Shown here in pieces: positions 18,912-28,072 of a stretch of DNA of 64,000 bases. The notes beneath the pieces were generated by a model, which saw only the letters and a list, made by a program, of their open reading frames with translations, was not told the DNA's origin and searched no databases. The stretch spans positions 161,068 to 225,067 of the forward strand of contig NZ_BMYD01000001.1 in the NCBI RefSeq assembly GCF_014652095.1, read 5' to 3'. A program made the position numbers and the translations under genes. Positions within the stretch are counted from its first letter, which is position 1, and each line of letters opens with the position of its first letter. This stretch comes from Cognatilysobacter bugurensis. GTDB taxonomy: Bacteria > Pseudomonadota > Gammaproteobacteria > Xanthomonadales > Xanthomonadaceae.

Positions 18912-19262
18912 ATGGACGAGCCTGCACTGCGTGATTGCGCGCTGGCCTGGCCCGGCGTGAGCGCGGAGATCAAATGGCAGGACGACCTGGTGTTCTCGGT
19001 CGACGCGAAGATGTTCTGCGTGCTGAGCGTCCGCGGCCCGCAGGCCGGTCGCGTGAGCTTCAAGGTCGACGACCACCGATTCCTCGAGCTCACGGGCCAG
19101 CCCGGCTTCGCGCCTGCGCCGTACCTCGCGCGGGCGCGCTGGGTGCAGGTGTCGGCTCCGGACGCCCTGCCCGGCGAACAGCTGCGGATGTTCGTTCGCC
19201 GCAGCTACGAGCTGGTGCGCGGGAAGCTGTCGAAACGGAGACAACGTGAACTCATCGACTGA
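18912..19262 (+). CDS. MmcQ/YjbR family protein
   Basis: Small protein of 116 residues with the double-wing fold of the MmcQ/YjbR family (E. coli YjbR is 118). Typical sequence: LAWPGVSAEIKWQDDLVFSV, KMFCVLSV, VSFKVDDHRFLEL, ARWVQVS and the C-terminal RRSYELVRGKL. The fold resembles phosphotransfer and DNA-binding domains, but the cellular role is unproven. The chrA start lies inside its last 17 bases, so the two genes are translationally linked. Confidence 0.85.
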   Translation: MDEPALRDCALAWPGVSAEIKWQDDLVFSVDAKMFCVLSVRGPQAGRVSFKVDDHRFLELTGQPGFAPAPYLARARWVQVSAPDALPGEQLRMFVRRSYELVRGKLSKRRQRELID

Positions 19263-20556
19263 GGTGGCGCCGGTTGCACCCACGTTTTCGACCGCGGTGC
19301 GGTTCTGGTTCGTGCTGGGTTGCATCAGCTTCGGCGGGCCGGCGGGGCAGATCGCCGTCATGCACACCGAGCTCGTCGACAAGCGCCGCTGGATCGATGA
19401 GGCCTCGTTCCTGCGCGCGCTCAACGTGTGCATGTTGCTGCCCGGGCCCGAGGCGATGCAGCTGGCCGCCTGGCTCGGCTGGCGCCTGCACGGCGTGCGT
19501 GGCGGGCTTGTCGCGGGCGGGCTGTTCGTGGTGCCGGCGGCGGTGCTGCTCGCCGGGCTGAGCTGGCTCTACGTGCGCTTCGGGGAATCCCCAGTGGCGA
19601 CGGGCGTGGTGTTCGGGCTGCAGGCCGCGGTGCTGGGGATCATTGCGTACGCCGCGCGCAAGATCGGCGGCCGCGTGCTGAAGACGCCGTTCGCGTTCGT
19701 GCTTGCGCTGCTCGCGCTCGCCGCGATCGCGCTGGCTGCCGTGCCATTTCCGGCCGTGGTGGCAGGCGCGGCGCTGGCGGGGCTCGCGGTGCGGCGCTGG
19801 CGCCCCCAGTGGCTCGCGGCGCCGACGTCCGCGCACGGTGCGCCGGGTGTCGCGTCGGCGTTGCCAACCGCCTCGCTCGGCGCCGGCTACTCGGTTCGCA
19901 TCGGCATTGCGCTGCTTCTCGCGTGGTGGCTGCCATTGCTGGCGCTCGCCGCGTGGCCGGGACCGGGCAGCACGGCATTTGCGATGGGCCTGTTCTTCAG
20001 CAAAGCCGCGCTCGTGACATTCGGCGGTGCGTACGCGGTGCTGCCTTATGTCGCCGAGGAGGCCGTTCGGACCCACGGCTGGCTCGACGCGGGCCAGATG
20101 ATGGCGGGACTGGGCCTTGCGGAAACCACGCCCGGGCCGCTCGTGCTCGTGCTGGAGTTCGTGGGCTTCGTGGGCGGCTGGCAGCAGCCGGATCTGGCCA
20201 GCCCACTGGCGTCGGCCCTGCTGGGCGCCGCGGTATCGCTGTGGGCGACGTTCCTGCCGAGCTTCCTGTTCGTCCTCGTGCTCGCGCCGTGGATCGATCG
20301 AATCGGCGATGCAGGGGCGGTCGCCGCAGCGCTGTCCGCCGTGACGGCGGCGGTGGTCGGCGTCATCGCGCATCTCGCGCTGTGGTTCGGCGCGGCGCTG
20401 CTGTCGGGGCAGACGACGGCAGCGGCGGCATTCGCGGTCGTGGTGGCCGTCGTGACCTACGTCGGGCTGGCGCGCTGGCATTGGCCGGTCGCCGCCGTCG
20501 TGGTCGGTGCGGGCGTGCTCGGAGCGCTCGCGCAGACGGTGCTAACAATCGTCTGA
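19246..20556 (+). CDS. chrA: Chromate transporter ChrA (two-domain CHR protein)
   Basis: Inner-membrane protein of 436 residues with two homologous CHR domains (about 15-185 and 215-430). Domain 1 shows FWFVLGCISFGGPAGQIAVM and NVCMLLPGPEAMQLA; domain 2 repeats the pattern as FFSKAALVTFGGAYAVLPYV and GLAETTPGPLVLVLEF. The family exports chromate, often in exchange for sulfate, though many ChrA homologues are untested. The start is GTG 19246 with GGAG six bases upstream (19237-19240), inside the end of the MmcQ-like gene. No chrB regulator is adjacent. Confidence 0.93.
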   Translation: MNSSTEVAPVAPTFSTAVRFWFVLGCISFGGPAGQIAVMHTELVDKRRWIDEASFLRALNVCMLLPGPEAMQLAAWLGWRLHGVRGGLVAGGLFVVPAAVLLAGLSWLYVRFGESPVATGVVFGLQAAVLGIIAYAARKIGGRVLKTPFAFVLALLALAAIALAAVPFPAVVAGAALAGLAVRRWRPQWLAAPTSAHGAPGVASALPTASLGAGYSVRIGIALLLAWWLPLLALAAWPGPGSTAFAMGLFFSKAALVTFGGAYAVLPYVAEEAVRTHGWLDAGQMMAGLGLAETTPGPLVLVLEFVGFVGGWQQPDLASPLASALLGAAVSLWATFLPSFLFVLVLAPWIDRIGDAGAVAAALSAVTAAVVGVIAHLALWFGAALLSGQTTAAAAFAVVVAVVTYVGLARWHWPVAAVVVGAGVLGALAQTVLTIV

Positions 20557-20587
20557 GGTTTGCGCGCTGCGGCGCGTCCGCTCCCCG

Positions 20588-21490
20588 TCAGCTGCGCTTG
20601 CCGCGCAGCTTCGAGATGGTCTTGACGACGAGGAGCACCGCGGCGCCCAGGACGATGCCGACCAGGGCGTCGAACGCCATGCCGATCAGCGTGCCGCCGG
20701 CGCCGTGCTTGTACGGCTCGATGAAGTGCTCGAGCGCCGGGATTCCGTGCACGAGGATGCCGCCGCCGACGAGGAACATCGCGGCGGTGCCCGCAATTGA
20801 TAGGAATTTCATCAGCCACGGCGCGAAGCGCAGCAGGCCCGCACCGATCGCCCGGCTCGCGGCGTCCGCGCGTCGGCTGAGCGCCACGCCGAGGTCATCG
20901 AGCTTCACGATGCCGCCGACGAGGCCATACACGCCGATCGTCATGATCACGGAGATCGCCACGAGCACCGAGAGCCGCGTCATGAATGGCTGGGTCGCGA
21001 CCGTGCCGAGCGTGATCACGATGATCTCTGCCGACAGGATGAAGTCAGTGCGCACCGCGCCTTTGATCTTGTCGCGCTCGAACGCGACCATGTCGACGTT
21101 CTCGTCCTGCAGCGCTTCGACGTGCTCCGCGTGCTCTGCGGCCTTCTCTTCGCTATGCAGGTATTTGTGCGCGAGTTTCTCGACGCCCTCGTAGCAGAGG
21201 AAGCCGCCGCCGATGATCATCAGCGGGATCACCGCCCACGGCGCGATCGTGCTGATCACGAGCGCGGCGGGCACGAGGATCGCCTTGTTGAGCACTGAGC
21301 CCTTGGCGACCGCCCATACGACGGGCAGCTCACGGTCGGCGCGGATCCCGGTGACCTGCTGCGCGTTCAGCGCGAGATCGTCGCCGAGCACGCCGGCCGT
21401 CTTCTTCGTCGCCACTTTGGTCATCACCGCAACGTCGTCGAGGATTGCGGCGATGTCGTCGATGAGCGTGAGCAGGCTGGCGGCGGGCAT
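20588..21490 (-). CDS. DUF808 (YedI-like) inner-membrane protein
   Basis: Product of 300 residues, similar in length to E. coli YedI (305). The N-terminal LLTLIDDIAAILDDVAVMTK and KKTAGVLGDDLALNAQQV blocks are the DUF808 signature. Five or more hydrophobic segments follow (for example AVIPLMIIGGGFLCYEG, LVAISVIMTIGVYGLVGG, FLSIAGTAAMFLVGGGIL, IVLGAAVLLVV). Function is unknown. It converges with chrA across 31 bp. Confidence 0.88.
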   Translation of the reverse strand: MPAASLLTLIDDIAAILDDVAVMTKVATKKTAGVLGDDLALNAQQVTGIRADRELPVVWAVAKGSVLNKAILVPAALVISTIAPWAVIPLMIIGGGFLCYEGVEKLAHKYLHSEEKAAEHAEHVEALQDENVDMVAFERDKIKGAVRTDFILSAEIIVITLGTVATQPFMTRLSVLVAISVIMTIGVYGLVGGIVKLDDLGVALSRRADAASRAIGAGLLRFAPWLMKFLSIAGTAAMFLVGGGILVHGIPALEHFIEPYKHGAGGTLIGMAFDALVGIVLGAAVLLVVKTISKLRGKRS

Positions 21491-21597
21491 GGGCGAGGGC
21501 GGGTCGTGAAAGGGCGCAGGAGTGTCGCACAGCCGGTGCAGCGCGCCGCGTGCAGGTCAGCGCGAGGATTTGACTCGCGCGAGCGTGCGGGAGGCCG

Positions 21598-22461
21598 TCA
21601 GGCGGGCTCTTTGAGCCAGTCGAGCCGCCACGATCCGCTCGGATCGCCGAGCGTGCGCGCCAGCAGCTGCAGGGCGCCGCGCAGCGTTTCGTCCAGGCGC
21701 CACGGCGCATTGAGCAGCAGCAGGCCGCTGCCGTTCATTCGCAGCGGCGAGTCGTCCGGGTGCACGAGCAACTCGGCGACGAACGTGGACTTCGCCGGCA
21801 GCGCCGCGGCGCGCCGGTAGAACGGCTGCAGCGCGCGACGCATTTTGATCGGGTACCACAGCGCGAACGTGCCCTGCGGCCAGCGCGTCAGTCCTTCGCG
21901 CAGCGCATGGATCGCGGTGTCGAATTCCTCGAGCTGCGCCTCGTACGGCGGATCGATGATGACCAAGCCCCGGTTGAAGCGCGTGTCGCCGATACGTGGC
22001 GGCAGCAAGGCCTTGATCGCCGCATACCCGTCGCGCTCGTGCGCCGACACCCGCGCGTCGGCGGCGAATGTCGAGCCGAGCAGCTGCGCTTCTTCCGGGT
22101 GGAGCTCGCAGGCGGCAATGCGGTCGTCGGGACGAAGCGCATGCGCCAGCAGCCACGGCGAGCCGGGGTAACTGGCCGAGCCGTGGACCTGCCGGCACGC
22201 GCGGACCGCCGCGAGATAGCGCGTGATGGCCAGGTGCTTGGGCGATTCGGCCAGCAAGCGTCCGATGCCGCCTTCGGCCTCGCCCGTGCGCAGCGCCGAA
22301 TTGCTGTCGAGGGCGTACAGCCCGCGTCCGGCGTGGGTGTCGAGCGCAAACAGCGGTGCCGGCTTGGCGGTCAGCGCGTCGCACAGCGCCAGCAGCGCGA
22401 CGTGCTTGAGGACGTCGGCGTGGTTGCCGGCATGGAATGTGTGGCGGTAATTCATCTCCAT
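21598..22461 (-). CDS. rlmJ: 23S rRNA (adenine-2030-N6)-methyltransferase
   Basis: Methylates A2030 of 23S rRNA using S-adenosylmethionine. The 287-residue product matches E. coli RlmJ (280). Visible motifs: YRHTFHAGNHADVLKHVALL at the N-terminus, ALDTHAGRGLYAL (cofactor loop) and VIIDPPYEAQLEE, where DPPY is the catalytic motif for N6-adenine transfer. Two ATG codons are possible (22461 MEMNYRH and 22455 MNYRH); neither has a well-spaced ribosome site. Confidence 0.93.
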   Translation of the reverse strand: MEMNYRHTFHAGNHADVLKHVALLALCDALTAKPAPLFALDTHAGRGLYALDSNSALRTGEAEGGIGRLLAESPKHLAITRYLAAVRACRQVHGSASYPGSPWLLAHALRPDDRIAACELHPEEAQLLGSTFAADARVSAHERDGYAAIKALLPPRIGDTRFNRGLVIIDPPYEAQLEEFDTAIHALREGLTRWPQGTFALWYPIKMRRALQPFYRRAAALPAKSTFVAELLVHPDDSPLRMNGSGLLLLNAPWRLDETLRGALQLLARTLGDPSGSWRLDWLKEPA

Positions 22462-22575
22462 AGCCTACGCAGTCCGCCCGGCGCCGCCCAGCGCGAGCGC
22501 GGCTGGTCAAACCGCAATCGCGAATCAGCGGCAAGGGTCGACGCCGTCGACCCGAGGGAACGGCAGCCGCGTGTG

Positions 22576-23121
22576 CTACTGAACCGGCAGCGGCCAGAGC
22601 CACCACGATGCGGCCGCGATCGAACCTCCGAGCACGGTCGCCGCCAGCACGTCGGTGGGGTAGTGCAGGCCGAGCACCACGCGCGATGCCGCGATGCCCG
22701 CAGTGAACGGCACGAGGATCCACGCGAGCGACGGGTAGTGCGCGATTGCCACGAGGCTGAATGCCACCGCATGCAACGTGTGGCCCGACGGAAAGCTGAA
22801 CTCGTCGAGCGGCGCGACCAACGCGCGGATGCGTGCGTCGAACACGAACGGCCGCGGGCGCTGCGTGTAGCGCTTGAGCACCCGGTACAGCGCGAGCGCG
22901 ACGACGCCGGTCAGCGCCAGGTGCATGGATGCGAGGACACCGGCAAACCCGTCAAACAACACGAGCATCGCCATGAGCGCGTACCAGGCAACGCCGTCGC
23001 CGAGCCGGCTGATCACCGCGAAGATGGGCCGGGCTCGCCCCCGCGAGCACCAGCGATTCGCGCGCAGGCACCAGCCCGCGTCGTGCCGGCCGAGGTGGCG
23101 GCGCCATTGCACTGGCTTCAT
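22576..23121 (-). CDS. PAP2 superfamily membrane phosphatase
   Basis: Membrane-bound phosphatase of 181 residues. The three type-2 phosphatidic acid phosphatase motifs are complete: KRYTQRPRP, FPSGHTLHA and SRVVLGLHYPTDV. About five hydrophobic segments are seen. The substrate could be undecaprenyl pyrophosphate, phosphatidic acid or another lipid phosphate. ATG 23121 has GGGAG seven bases upstream and overlaps the glycosyltransferase stop (ATGA), so the pair may act in one glycolipid pathway. Confidence 0.9.
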   Translation of the reverse strand: MKPVQWRRHLGRHDAGWCLRANRWCSRGRARPIFAVISRLGDGVAWYALMAMLVLFDGFAGVLASMHLALTGVVALALYRVLKRYTQRPRPFVFDARIRALVAPLDEFSFPSGHTLHAVAFSLVAIAHYPSLAWILVPFTAGIAASRVVLGLHYPTDVLAATVLGGSIAAASWWLWPLPVQ

Positions 23122-24296
23122 CGCGCACTCCCTTCGTACAAGGCCGGCGCGGGACGGGGCTCCCCCGCAGCACGCAGACGGCCTGCACGGCGGTCGACCA
23201 GCCCCTGCAGCAGGCGATCGAGGTCCGATGCCAGCTGCGCCGGATGCAAGTGCAGCACGGCCTGGCGCGCTGCGCCCGCCATCGCGCGGCACAGCACGTC
23301 ATCGGCCGCGATGCGTACGGCGGCGTCGATGAATTCCTCGTCCGTGGGACCCGTCGCCGCGCCGCCGCCGCTGCCGCGCAGATGCTCGCGGGCGGCGGCG
23401 GTGTCGAAGGCGACGGTCGGCACGCCGCTCGCCATCGCTTCAAGCGTCACATTGCCGAACGATTCGGAGCGGCTCGGAAACAGCAGCAGATCGCCGCTCG
23501 CATAGTGGCGAGCAAGTGCCCCGTCACGCTGCAGCCCGCAGAAAGTCAGGTCGGGGTGTGCCCGCTCGAGCGCCGGCCGCGACGGGCCGTCGCCGACTAT
23601 GACGAGGCGGGTGTCGGCACGGAGCCGCTGGATGCATCGGAATGCCGCGATCGCCAACCCGACGTTTTTCTCCGGCGCGAGACGTCCGACGTGCAGCACG
23701 ACGAGCGTGTCGTCGCTGGCGCCCCACCGGGCGCGAAGGGCGGCATCGCGCCGCGCAGGCGAGAAGCGCGCGGTATCGACCGTGCGCGGCAGGTGTACGA
23801 CGCGGTCGAAGCGCTGCGCCTGCAGGCGCTGCTGCAGCTCGCGCGTGGGAACGAACGTGGCATCACCGCGGCTATGGAAGCGGCGCAGCCACGCGAGCGC
23901 GAGCGGCTCCAGCGCCCCGAGGCCGTAGTCGCGCAGGTACCGGTCGAAGCGTGTATGGAACCCGGTCGCGACCGGGATGCCGAGTCGGCGCGCCGCGCGC
24001 ACGGCCGACCAGCCGAGCGGGCCCTCTGTCGCGACGTACAGCCCGTCGGGGCGGTGCGTGCGCCAGTGGCGCACGAGGCGCGTCGTGGCGGGCAGGCCGA
24101 ATTGCAGCCCCGCGTAGCGCGGCAGCGGAGCGCCCGGAACCAGCAGCTCGTGCGGCGCAGCGCGGTCGGACCGATGCGGCCGCACGACCGATACTTGGTG
24201 CCCGCGGGCGCGAAGGCCGCACTCCATCGACTGGACGGTCAGCGCAACGCCGTTGACCTCGGGCGGGTACGTCTCGGTGACGATCGCGTACTGCAT
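23118..24296 (-). CDS. GT4 family glycosyltransferase
   Basis: Glycosyltransferase of 392 residues with two Rossmann domains. The N-terminal part has TETYPPEVNGVALTVQSM (acceptor-side glycine loop) and GFHTRFDRYLRDYG; the C-terminal part has VLHVGRLAPEKNV, LVIVGDGP and the donor-binding FPSRSESFGNVTLEAMASG. This pattern is closest to MgtA/SqdX-type mannosyl- or sulfoquinovosyl-transferases that act on diacylglycerol lipids; the actual donor is unknown. ATG 24296 follows GGAGG. It is coupled to the PAP2 gene downstream. Confidence 0.9.
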   Translation of the reverse strand: MQYAIVTETYPPEVNGVALTVQSMECGLRARGHQVSVVRPHRSDRAAPHELLVPGAPLPRYAGLQFGLPATTRLVRHWRTHRPDGLYVATEGPLGWSAVRAARRLGIPVATGFHTRFDRYLRDYGLGALEPLALAWLRRFHSRGDATFVPTRELQQRLQAQRFDRVVHLPRTVDTARFSPARRDAALRARWGASDDTLVVLHVGRLAPEKNVGLAIAAFRCIQRLRADTRLVIVGDGPSRPALERAHPDLTFCGLQRDGALARHYASGDLLLFPSRSESFGNVTLEAMASGVPTVAFDTAAAREHLRGSGGGAATGPTDEEFIDAAVRIAADDVLCRAMAGAARQAVLHLHPAQLASDLDRLLQGLVDRRAGRLRAAGEPRPAPALYEGSAR

Positions 24297-24404
24297 GCGG
24301 CCCTCCGGTTGAGGGCAGCCTGCGCCGCGCGCATGAAACACCGGTGTCTCGCGCATGACTGCGGCATGACGCGGCCTTGGGTGTCTTGAACCGCGCGATA
24401 AGGC

Positions 24405-25934
24405 TTACGCGGTTTCGAACCGGAGCGCGACGCCGATGCGTTCCACCATCTCAGGCTCGCCGGCCAAGTCGGCCTGCAGCAGGGGGCGCGCTTCGAGCCA
24501 GCGGCCGGAGAGCGTGACCGTCAGCGCGTCGTCCTGCGCATGGGCGTCCAGCTGCGGGATCGGGTCGGCTTCGTGCGCTCGGTGCAGCAGCACGGCGAGT
24601 CGGAGCAGGACGGTGCTGCGCCGCACTTGGGCGAGGAGGCGGTCGGGCAGTGCATCGAACGGCGCCTTCGGAATCGTGCGGCGATGCACGCGAACGAGGG
24701 CGGCGAGGAATTGCTGTTGCTGCCGCGAGAACCCCGCGATGTCGGAATGCTCGATCACGTACGCGCCGTGCAGGTGGTATTTGCTGTGCGCGATCGCGAG
24801 CCCCAGCTCGTGCAGGCGCGCGGCGCGCGAGAGCATGAGGCGATCGTCCGCATCGAGCCGCCATGGCTTGGCGACCTGGTCGAACAATCGCATCGCAGTT
24901 GCTTCGACGCGGGACGCCTGCGCCCGGTCGTTCCCGTAGCGCTGCATCAGCGCTTCGACGGCCGTCTCGCGCGGGTCCAGCGAGCTGCCGCGATCGAGCA
25001 TGTCGTACAGCACGCCCTCGCGCATCGCCGCCTTGCTGACCTGCATCCGCTGCAGGCCCAAGGCCTCGAACGCCGCTTCCAGCACCAGGATGCCGCCCGC
25101 GATCACCGGCCGGCGCTCGTCCGACAGGCCCGGCAGGTCAATCTGGTCGATGTGCGCGGCCTGCAGCAGGCGATCGCGAACGACGGGCAGTGCTTCGGCG
25201 CTCACCGCGCCCTTGGTGAGCTTGAGCTCCGCACAGATCGACCCGATCGCCTTGATCGTGCCCGAGGTGCCGAGTTCTTCCGTCCAGCCCAGCGCGCGAT
25301 ACGCGGCCGCAAACTGCTGGAACTGGGCCGCGACTTCCGCGCGCGCCTCCTGCCATCGCTTCGCCGACAGCTTGCCGTCGTCGAAGAAGCGCCGCGTGGT
25401 GGCCACGCAGCCGAGTTGCACGCTCTCGCGCTCGATCGCCTCGAACCCGGCGCCGATGATGCATTCCGTCGAGCCGCCGCCGATGTCGATGACGAGGCGC
25501 AGCTCGCCGGGCTTGGGCGGCTGCGCATGCGCGACGCCGAGGTAGATCAGACGCGCTTCCTCACGGCCAGCGACGACCTCGATCGCTGCGCCGAGCGCAC
25601 TTTCGGCGGGCATGAGAAACGCGTGCGGGACCGAAAGCCGGCGGACCGAGTTCGTCGCGATTGCACGCACGCGCTGCGGCGGGATGTCGCGGATGCGCTG
25701 GCCGAACCGCGCGAGGCACTCAAGCGCGCGTTCGCGCACGGCCGGGTCCAGCCCGCCGCGCGCGTCGAGGCCTTCAGCCAACCGCACCGGCTCCTTGATG
25801 CGGTCGACCACGCGCAGCTGGCCGAGCACGTAGCGCGCCACCACCATGTGGAAGCTGTTCGAGCCAAGGTCGACGGCGGCGAGGAGGTCGCCGTCCTGCA
25901 GCGGCAGGCGCGCGGTGTGGAGAAGGCCAGTCAT
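24405..25934 (-). CDS. ppx: Exopolyphosphatase / guanosine pentaphosphatase
   Basis: Removes terminal phosphates from polyphosphate and may convert pppGpp to ppGpp. The 509-residue length fits Ppx (513 in E. coli). The actin-like ATPase core shows LAAVDLGSNSFHMVVAR (P-loop 1), AIATNSVRRL and LVIDIGGGSTECIIG (P-loop 2); the HD-like C-terminal half has ARLHELGLAIAHSKYH. ATG 25934 lies 14 bp after ppk1. A TTG eight codons upstream is less likely. It is the last gene of the pho/polyP run. Confidence 0.95.
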   Translation of the reverse strand: MTGLLHTARLPLQDGDLLAAVDLGSNSFHMVVARYVLGQLRVVDRIKEPVRLAEGLDARGGLDPAVRERALECLARFGQRIRDIPPQRVRAIATNSVRRLSVPHAFLMPAESALGAAIEVVAGREEARLIYLGVAHAQPPKPGELRLVIDIGGGSTECIIGAGFEAIERESVQLGCVATTRRFFDDGKLSAKRWQEARAEVAAQFQQFAAAYRALGWTEELGTSGTIKAIGSICAELKLTKGAVSAEALPVVRDRLLQAAHIDQIDLPGLSDERRPVIAGGILVLEAAFEALGLQRMQVSKAAMREGVLYDMLDRGSSLDPRETAVEALMQRYGNDRAQASRVEATAMRLFDQVAKPWRLDADDRLMLSRAARLHELGLAIAHSKYHLHGAYVIEHSDIAGFSRQQQQFLAALVRVHRRTIPKAPFDALPDRLLAQVRRSTVLLRLAVLLHRAHEADPIPQLDAHAQDDALTVTLSGRWLEARPLLQADLAGEPEMVERIGVALRFETA

Positions 25935-25948
25935 TGGGGAATGATCGG

Positions 25949-28072
25949 CTATCCGCAAAGACGCGCCAACAGCGCGCTCTGCGCCGAGTGCAGGGGTTCA
26001 CCTGCCGCGGCCTGTACGAGTCGGTAGGTCCCGTCGGGCGCGAGCGTCCAGGCGTTGAGGTTGTCGGCGAGATAGTTCTCGAGCGCTTCGTCGAACACGC
26101 GCTCGGCGGCGCGCTCATCGAGGATCGGAAAACCGGCCTCGATGCGGCGCAGCAGGTTGCGTTCCAGCCAGTCCGCACTCGAGCAGAACAGGTCCGGCGA
26201 GCCGTCGTTTCCGAACCAGTACACGCGATGGTGTTCGAGGAAGCGACCGACGATCGAGCGCACGCGGACGTTTTCAGAAATGCCCGGCACTCCGGGGCGC
26301 AGCGTGCATGCGCCGCGCACGATGAGGTCGATCTGAACGCCGGCCTGCGACGCCTGGTACAGCGCGCGGATCACCTGCGGCTCGTTGAGCGCGTTGAGCT
26401 TGGCGATGATGCGGCCGGGCCGGCCGGCACGCGCGTGTGCCGCCTCGCGCGCGATGCGTTCGAGCAGGCCGGCATGCAGGGTGAACGGCGATTGCAGCAG
26501 GCACTCGAGCTTGAGCTTTGGCGCCAGGCCCGAGAGCTGCTGGAAGATCATGTGCACGTCGCTGCCGATTCGCGGATCGGCCGTGACCAGCCCGAAGTCC
26601 GTGTACACCCGCGCGGTGCCTGAGTGGTAATTGCCGGTGCCCAGGTGCACGTAGCGGCGCAGCTTCTGCCCCTCGCGGCGCACGATCAGCATCATCTTCG
26701 CGTGCGTCTTGAAGCCGACGACCCCGTACACCACCTGCACGCCGGCTTCCTGCAACCGGTCCGCCAGCCCGAGGTTTGCCTCTTCGTCGAAGCGCGCGCG
26801 CAACTCGACGACAACCGTCACGTCCTTGCCGTTGCGCGCCGCCTGCACCAGCTGTTCGACGATGGGCGAGTCCTTGCCCGCGCGGTATAGCGTCTGCTTG
26901 ATCGCGAGCACGTTCGGATCTTCAGCAGCCTGCTTCAGCAGCTCGAGCACCGGAGCGAACGAATCGAAAGGATGGTGCAGCAGCAGGTCGCGCTCGGCGA
27001 CCGTCTTGAACATCGTGTCCACGCCGTTCGGCACGCACGGCGTGTACGGCGGGAACTTCAGCTCGGGGCGCTGCACGAGGTCGTAGATCTGCAGCACGCG
27101 GCTGAGATTGACCGGTCCATTGATCCGGTAGACGGCGTTCTCAGTCAACTCGAAGTTGTGCAGCAGCGCCTGCACGATCGCCGGCGGGCACTGCTCCGCG
27201 ATCTCGAGCCGCACCGCTCGCAGGTAGCCGCGCCCGGCGAGTTCATCGCGCAGCGCAAGCGCGATGTTGTCGACCTCTTCCTCGTCGACGAGCAGTTCGG
27301 AATTGCGCGTCACCCGGAACTGGTACGCGCCCTTGACCTGCATGCCCGGGAACAACTCGTCGACGAACGTCGCGAGCATCGCCGAGAGGAACACGAAGTC
27401 GTTCGCGCCGCCGGAGATTGCCTCGGGCAATTGGATGATGCGTGGGAGGGAGCGCGGCGCGCGGACGATCGCAAGGTTGCCCGCGCGTCCGAACGCATCC
27501 CGCCCCTCGAGCACCACGACGATGTTGAGCGACTTGTTGAGGATCTTCGGAAATGGGTGCGCGGGGTCCAGGCCGAGCGGCGAGAGCACCGGCATGATTT
27601 CTTCACGAAAGACGTCGCGCAGCCATTCAGTTTGGGCCGGCGTCCACGTGTCGCGCCCCATCACGCGGATTCCGGCGTCGTTGAGCGCCGGGCGCAGCAC
27701 CTTGTTCCAGCAGTCGTACTGCGCCGCAACCAGTTCGGCCGCGCGATCGTGGATGCGCCCGAGCACCGTCGCCGGCGCCAGCCCGTCGGGACCTGCGCCG
27801 AAGCCGAACTCCAGCGCGTGCCGCAGCGTGCCGGCGCGGATCTCGAAGAATTCGTCCAGGTTCGTGCAGCTGATGCACAGGTACTTCAGCCGCTCCAGCA
27901 GCGGCACGCGCTCGTCCTGCGCCTGCGCGAGCACGCGGAAGTTGAAGTCCAGCTGCGACAGCTCGCGATTGAAGTACAGCGACGGCTGGCGCAGCGGATC
28001 GTCCGACGCGCCGTCGCCGGTGTCGGAGGTGGGAAGGCTGGCGACGGTGCGTGGTTCGTTGGCGGTGTTCAT
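25949..28072 (-). CDS. ppk1: Polyphosphate kinase 1
   Basis: Makes polyphosphate from ATP reversibly. The 707-residue product has the four PPK1 domains: SLYFNRELSQLDFNFRVL at the N-terminus, the head domain with CTNLDEFFEIRAG, and the two catalytic domains with GFKTHAKMML, in which His457 is the residue phosphorylated in the family (His435 in E. coli), and YVHLGTGNYHSGTA. ATG 28072 overlaps the phoR stop (ATGA), so it is coupled to the phosphate-starvation sensor. Confidence 0.97.
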   Translation of the reverse strand: MNTANEPRTVASLPTSDTGDGASDDPLRQPSLYFNRELSQLDFNFRVLAQAQDERVPLLERLKYLCISCTNLDEFFEIRAGTLRHALEFGFGAGPDGLAPATVLGRIHDRAAELVAAQYDCWNKVLRPALNDAGIRVMGRDTWTPAQTEWLRDVFREEIMPVLSPLGLDPAHPFPKILNKSLNIVVVLEGRDAFGRAGNLAIVRAPRSLPRIIQLPEAISGGANDFVFLSAMLATFVDELFPGMQVKGAYQFRVTRNSELLVDEEEVDNIALALRDELAGRGYLRAVRLEIAEQCPPAIVQALLHNFELTENAVYRINGPVNLSRVLQIYDLVQRPELKFPPYTPCVPNGVDTMFKTVAERDLLLHHPFDSFAPVLELLKQAAEDPNVLAIKQTLYRAGKDSPIVEQLVQAARNGKDVTVVVELRARFDEEANLGLADRLQEAGVQVVYGVVGFKTHAKMMLIVRREGQKLRRYVHLGTGNYHSGTARVYTDFGLVTADPRIGSDVHMIFQQLSGLAPKLKLECLLQSPFTLHAGLLERIAREAAHARAGRPGRIIAKLNALNEPQVIRALYQASQAGVQIDLIVRGACTLRPGVPGISENVRVRSIVGRFLEHHRVYWFGNDGSPDLFCSSADWLERNLLRRIEAGFPILDERAAERVFDEALENYLADNLNAWTLAPDGTYRLVQAAAGEPLHSAQSALLARLCG

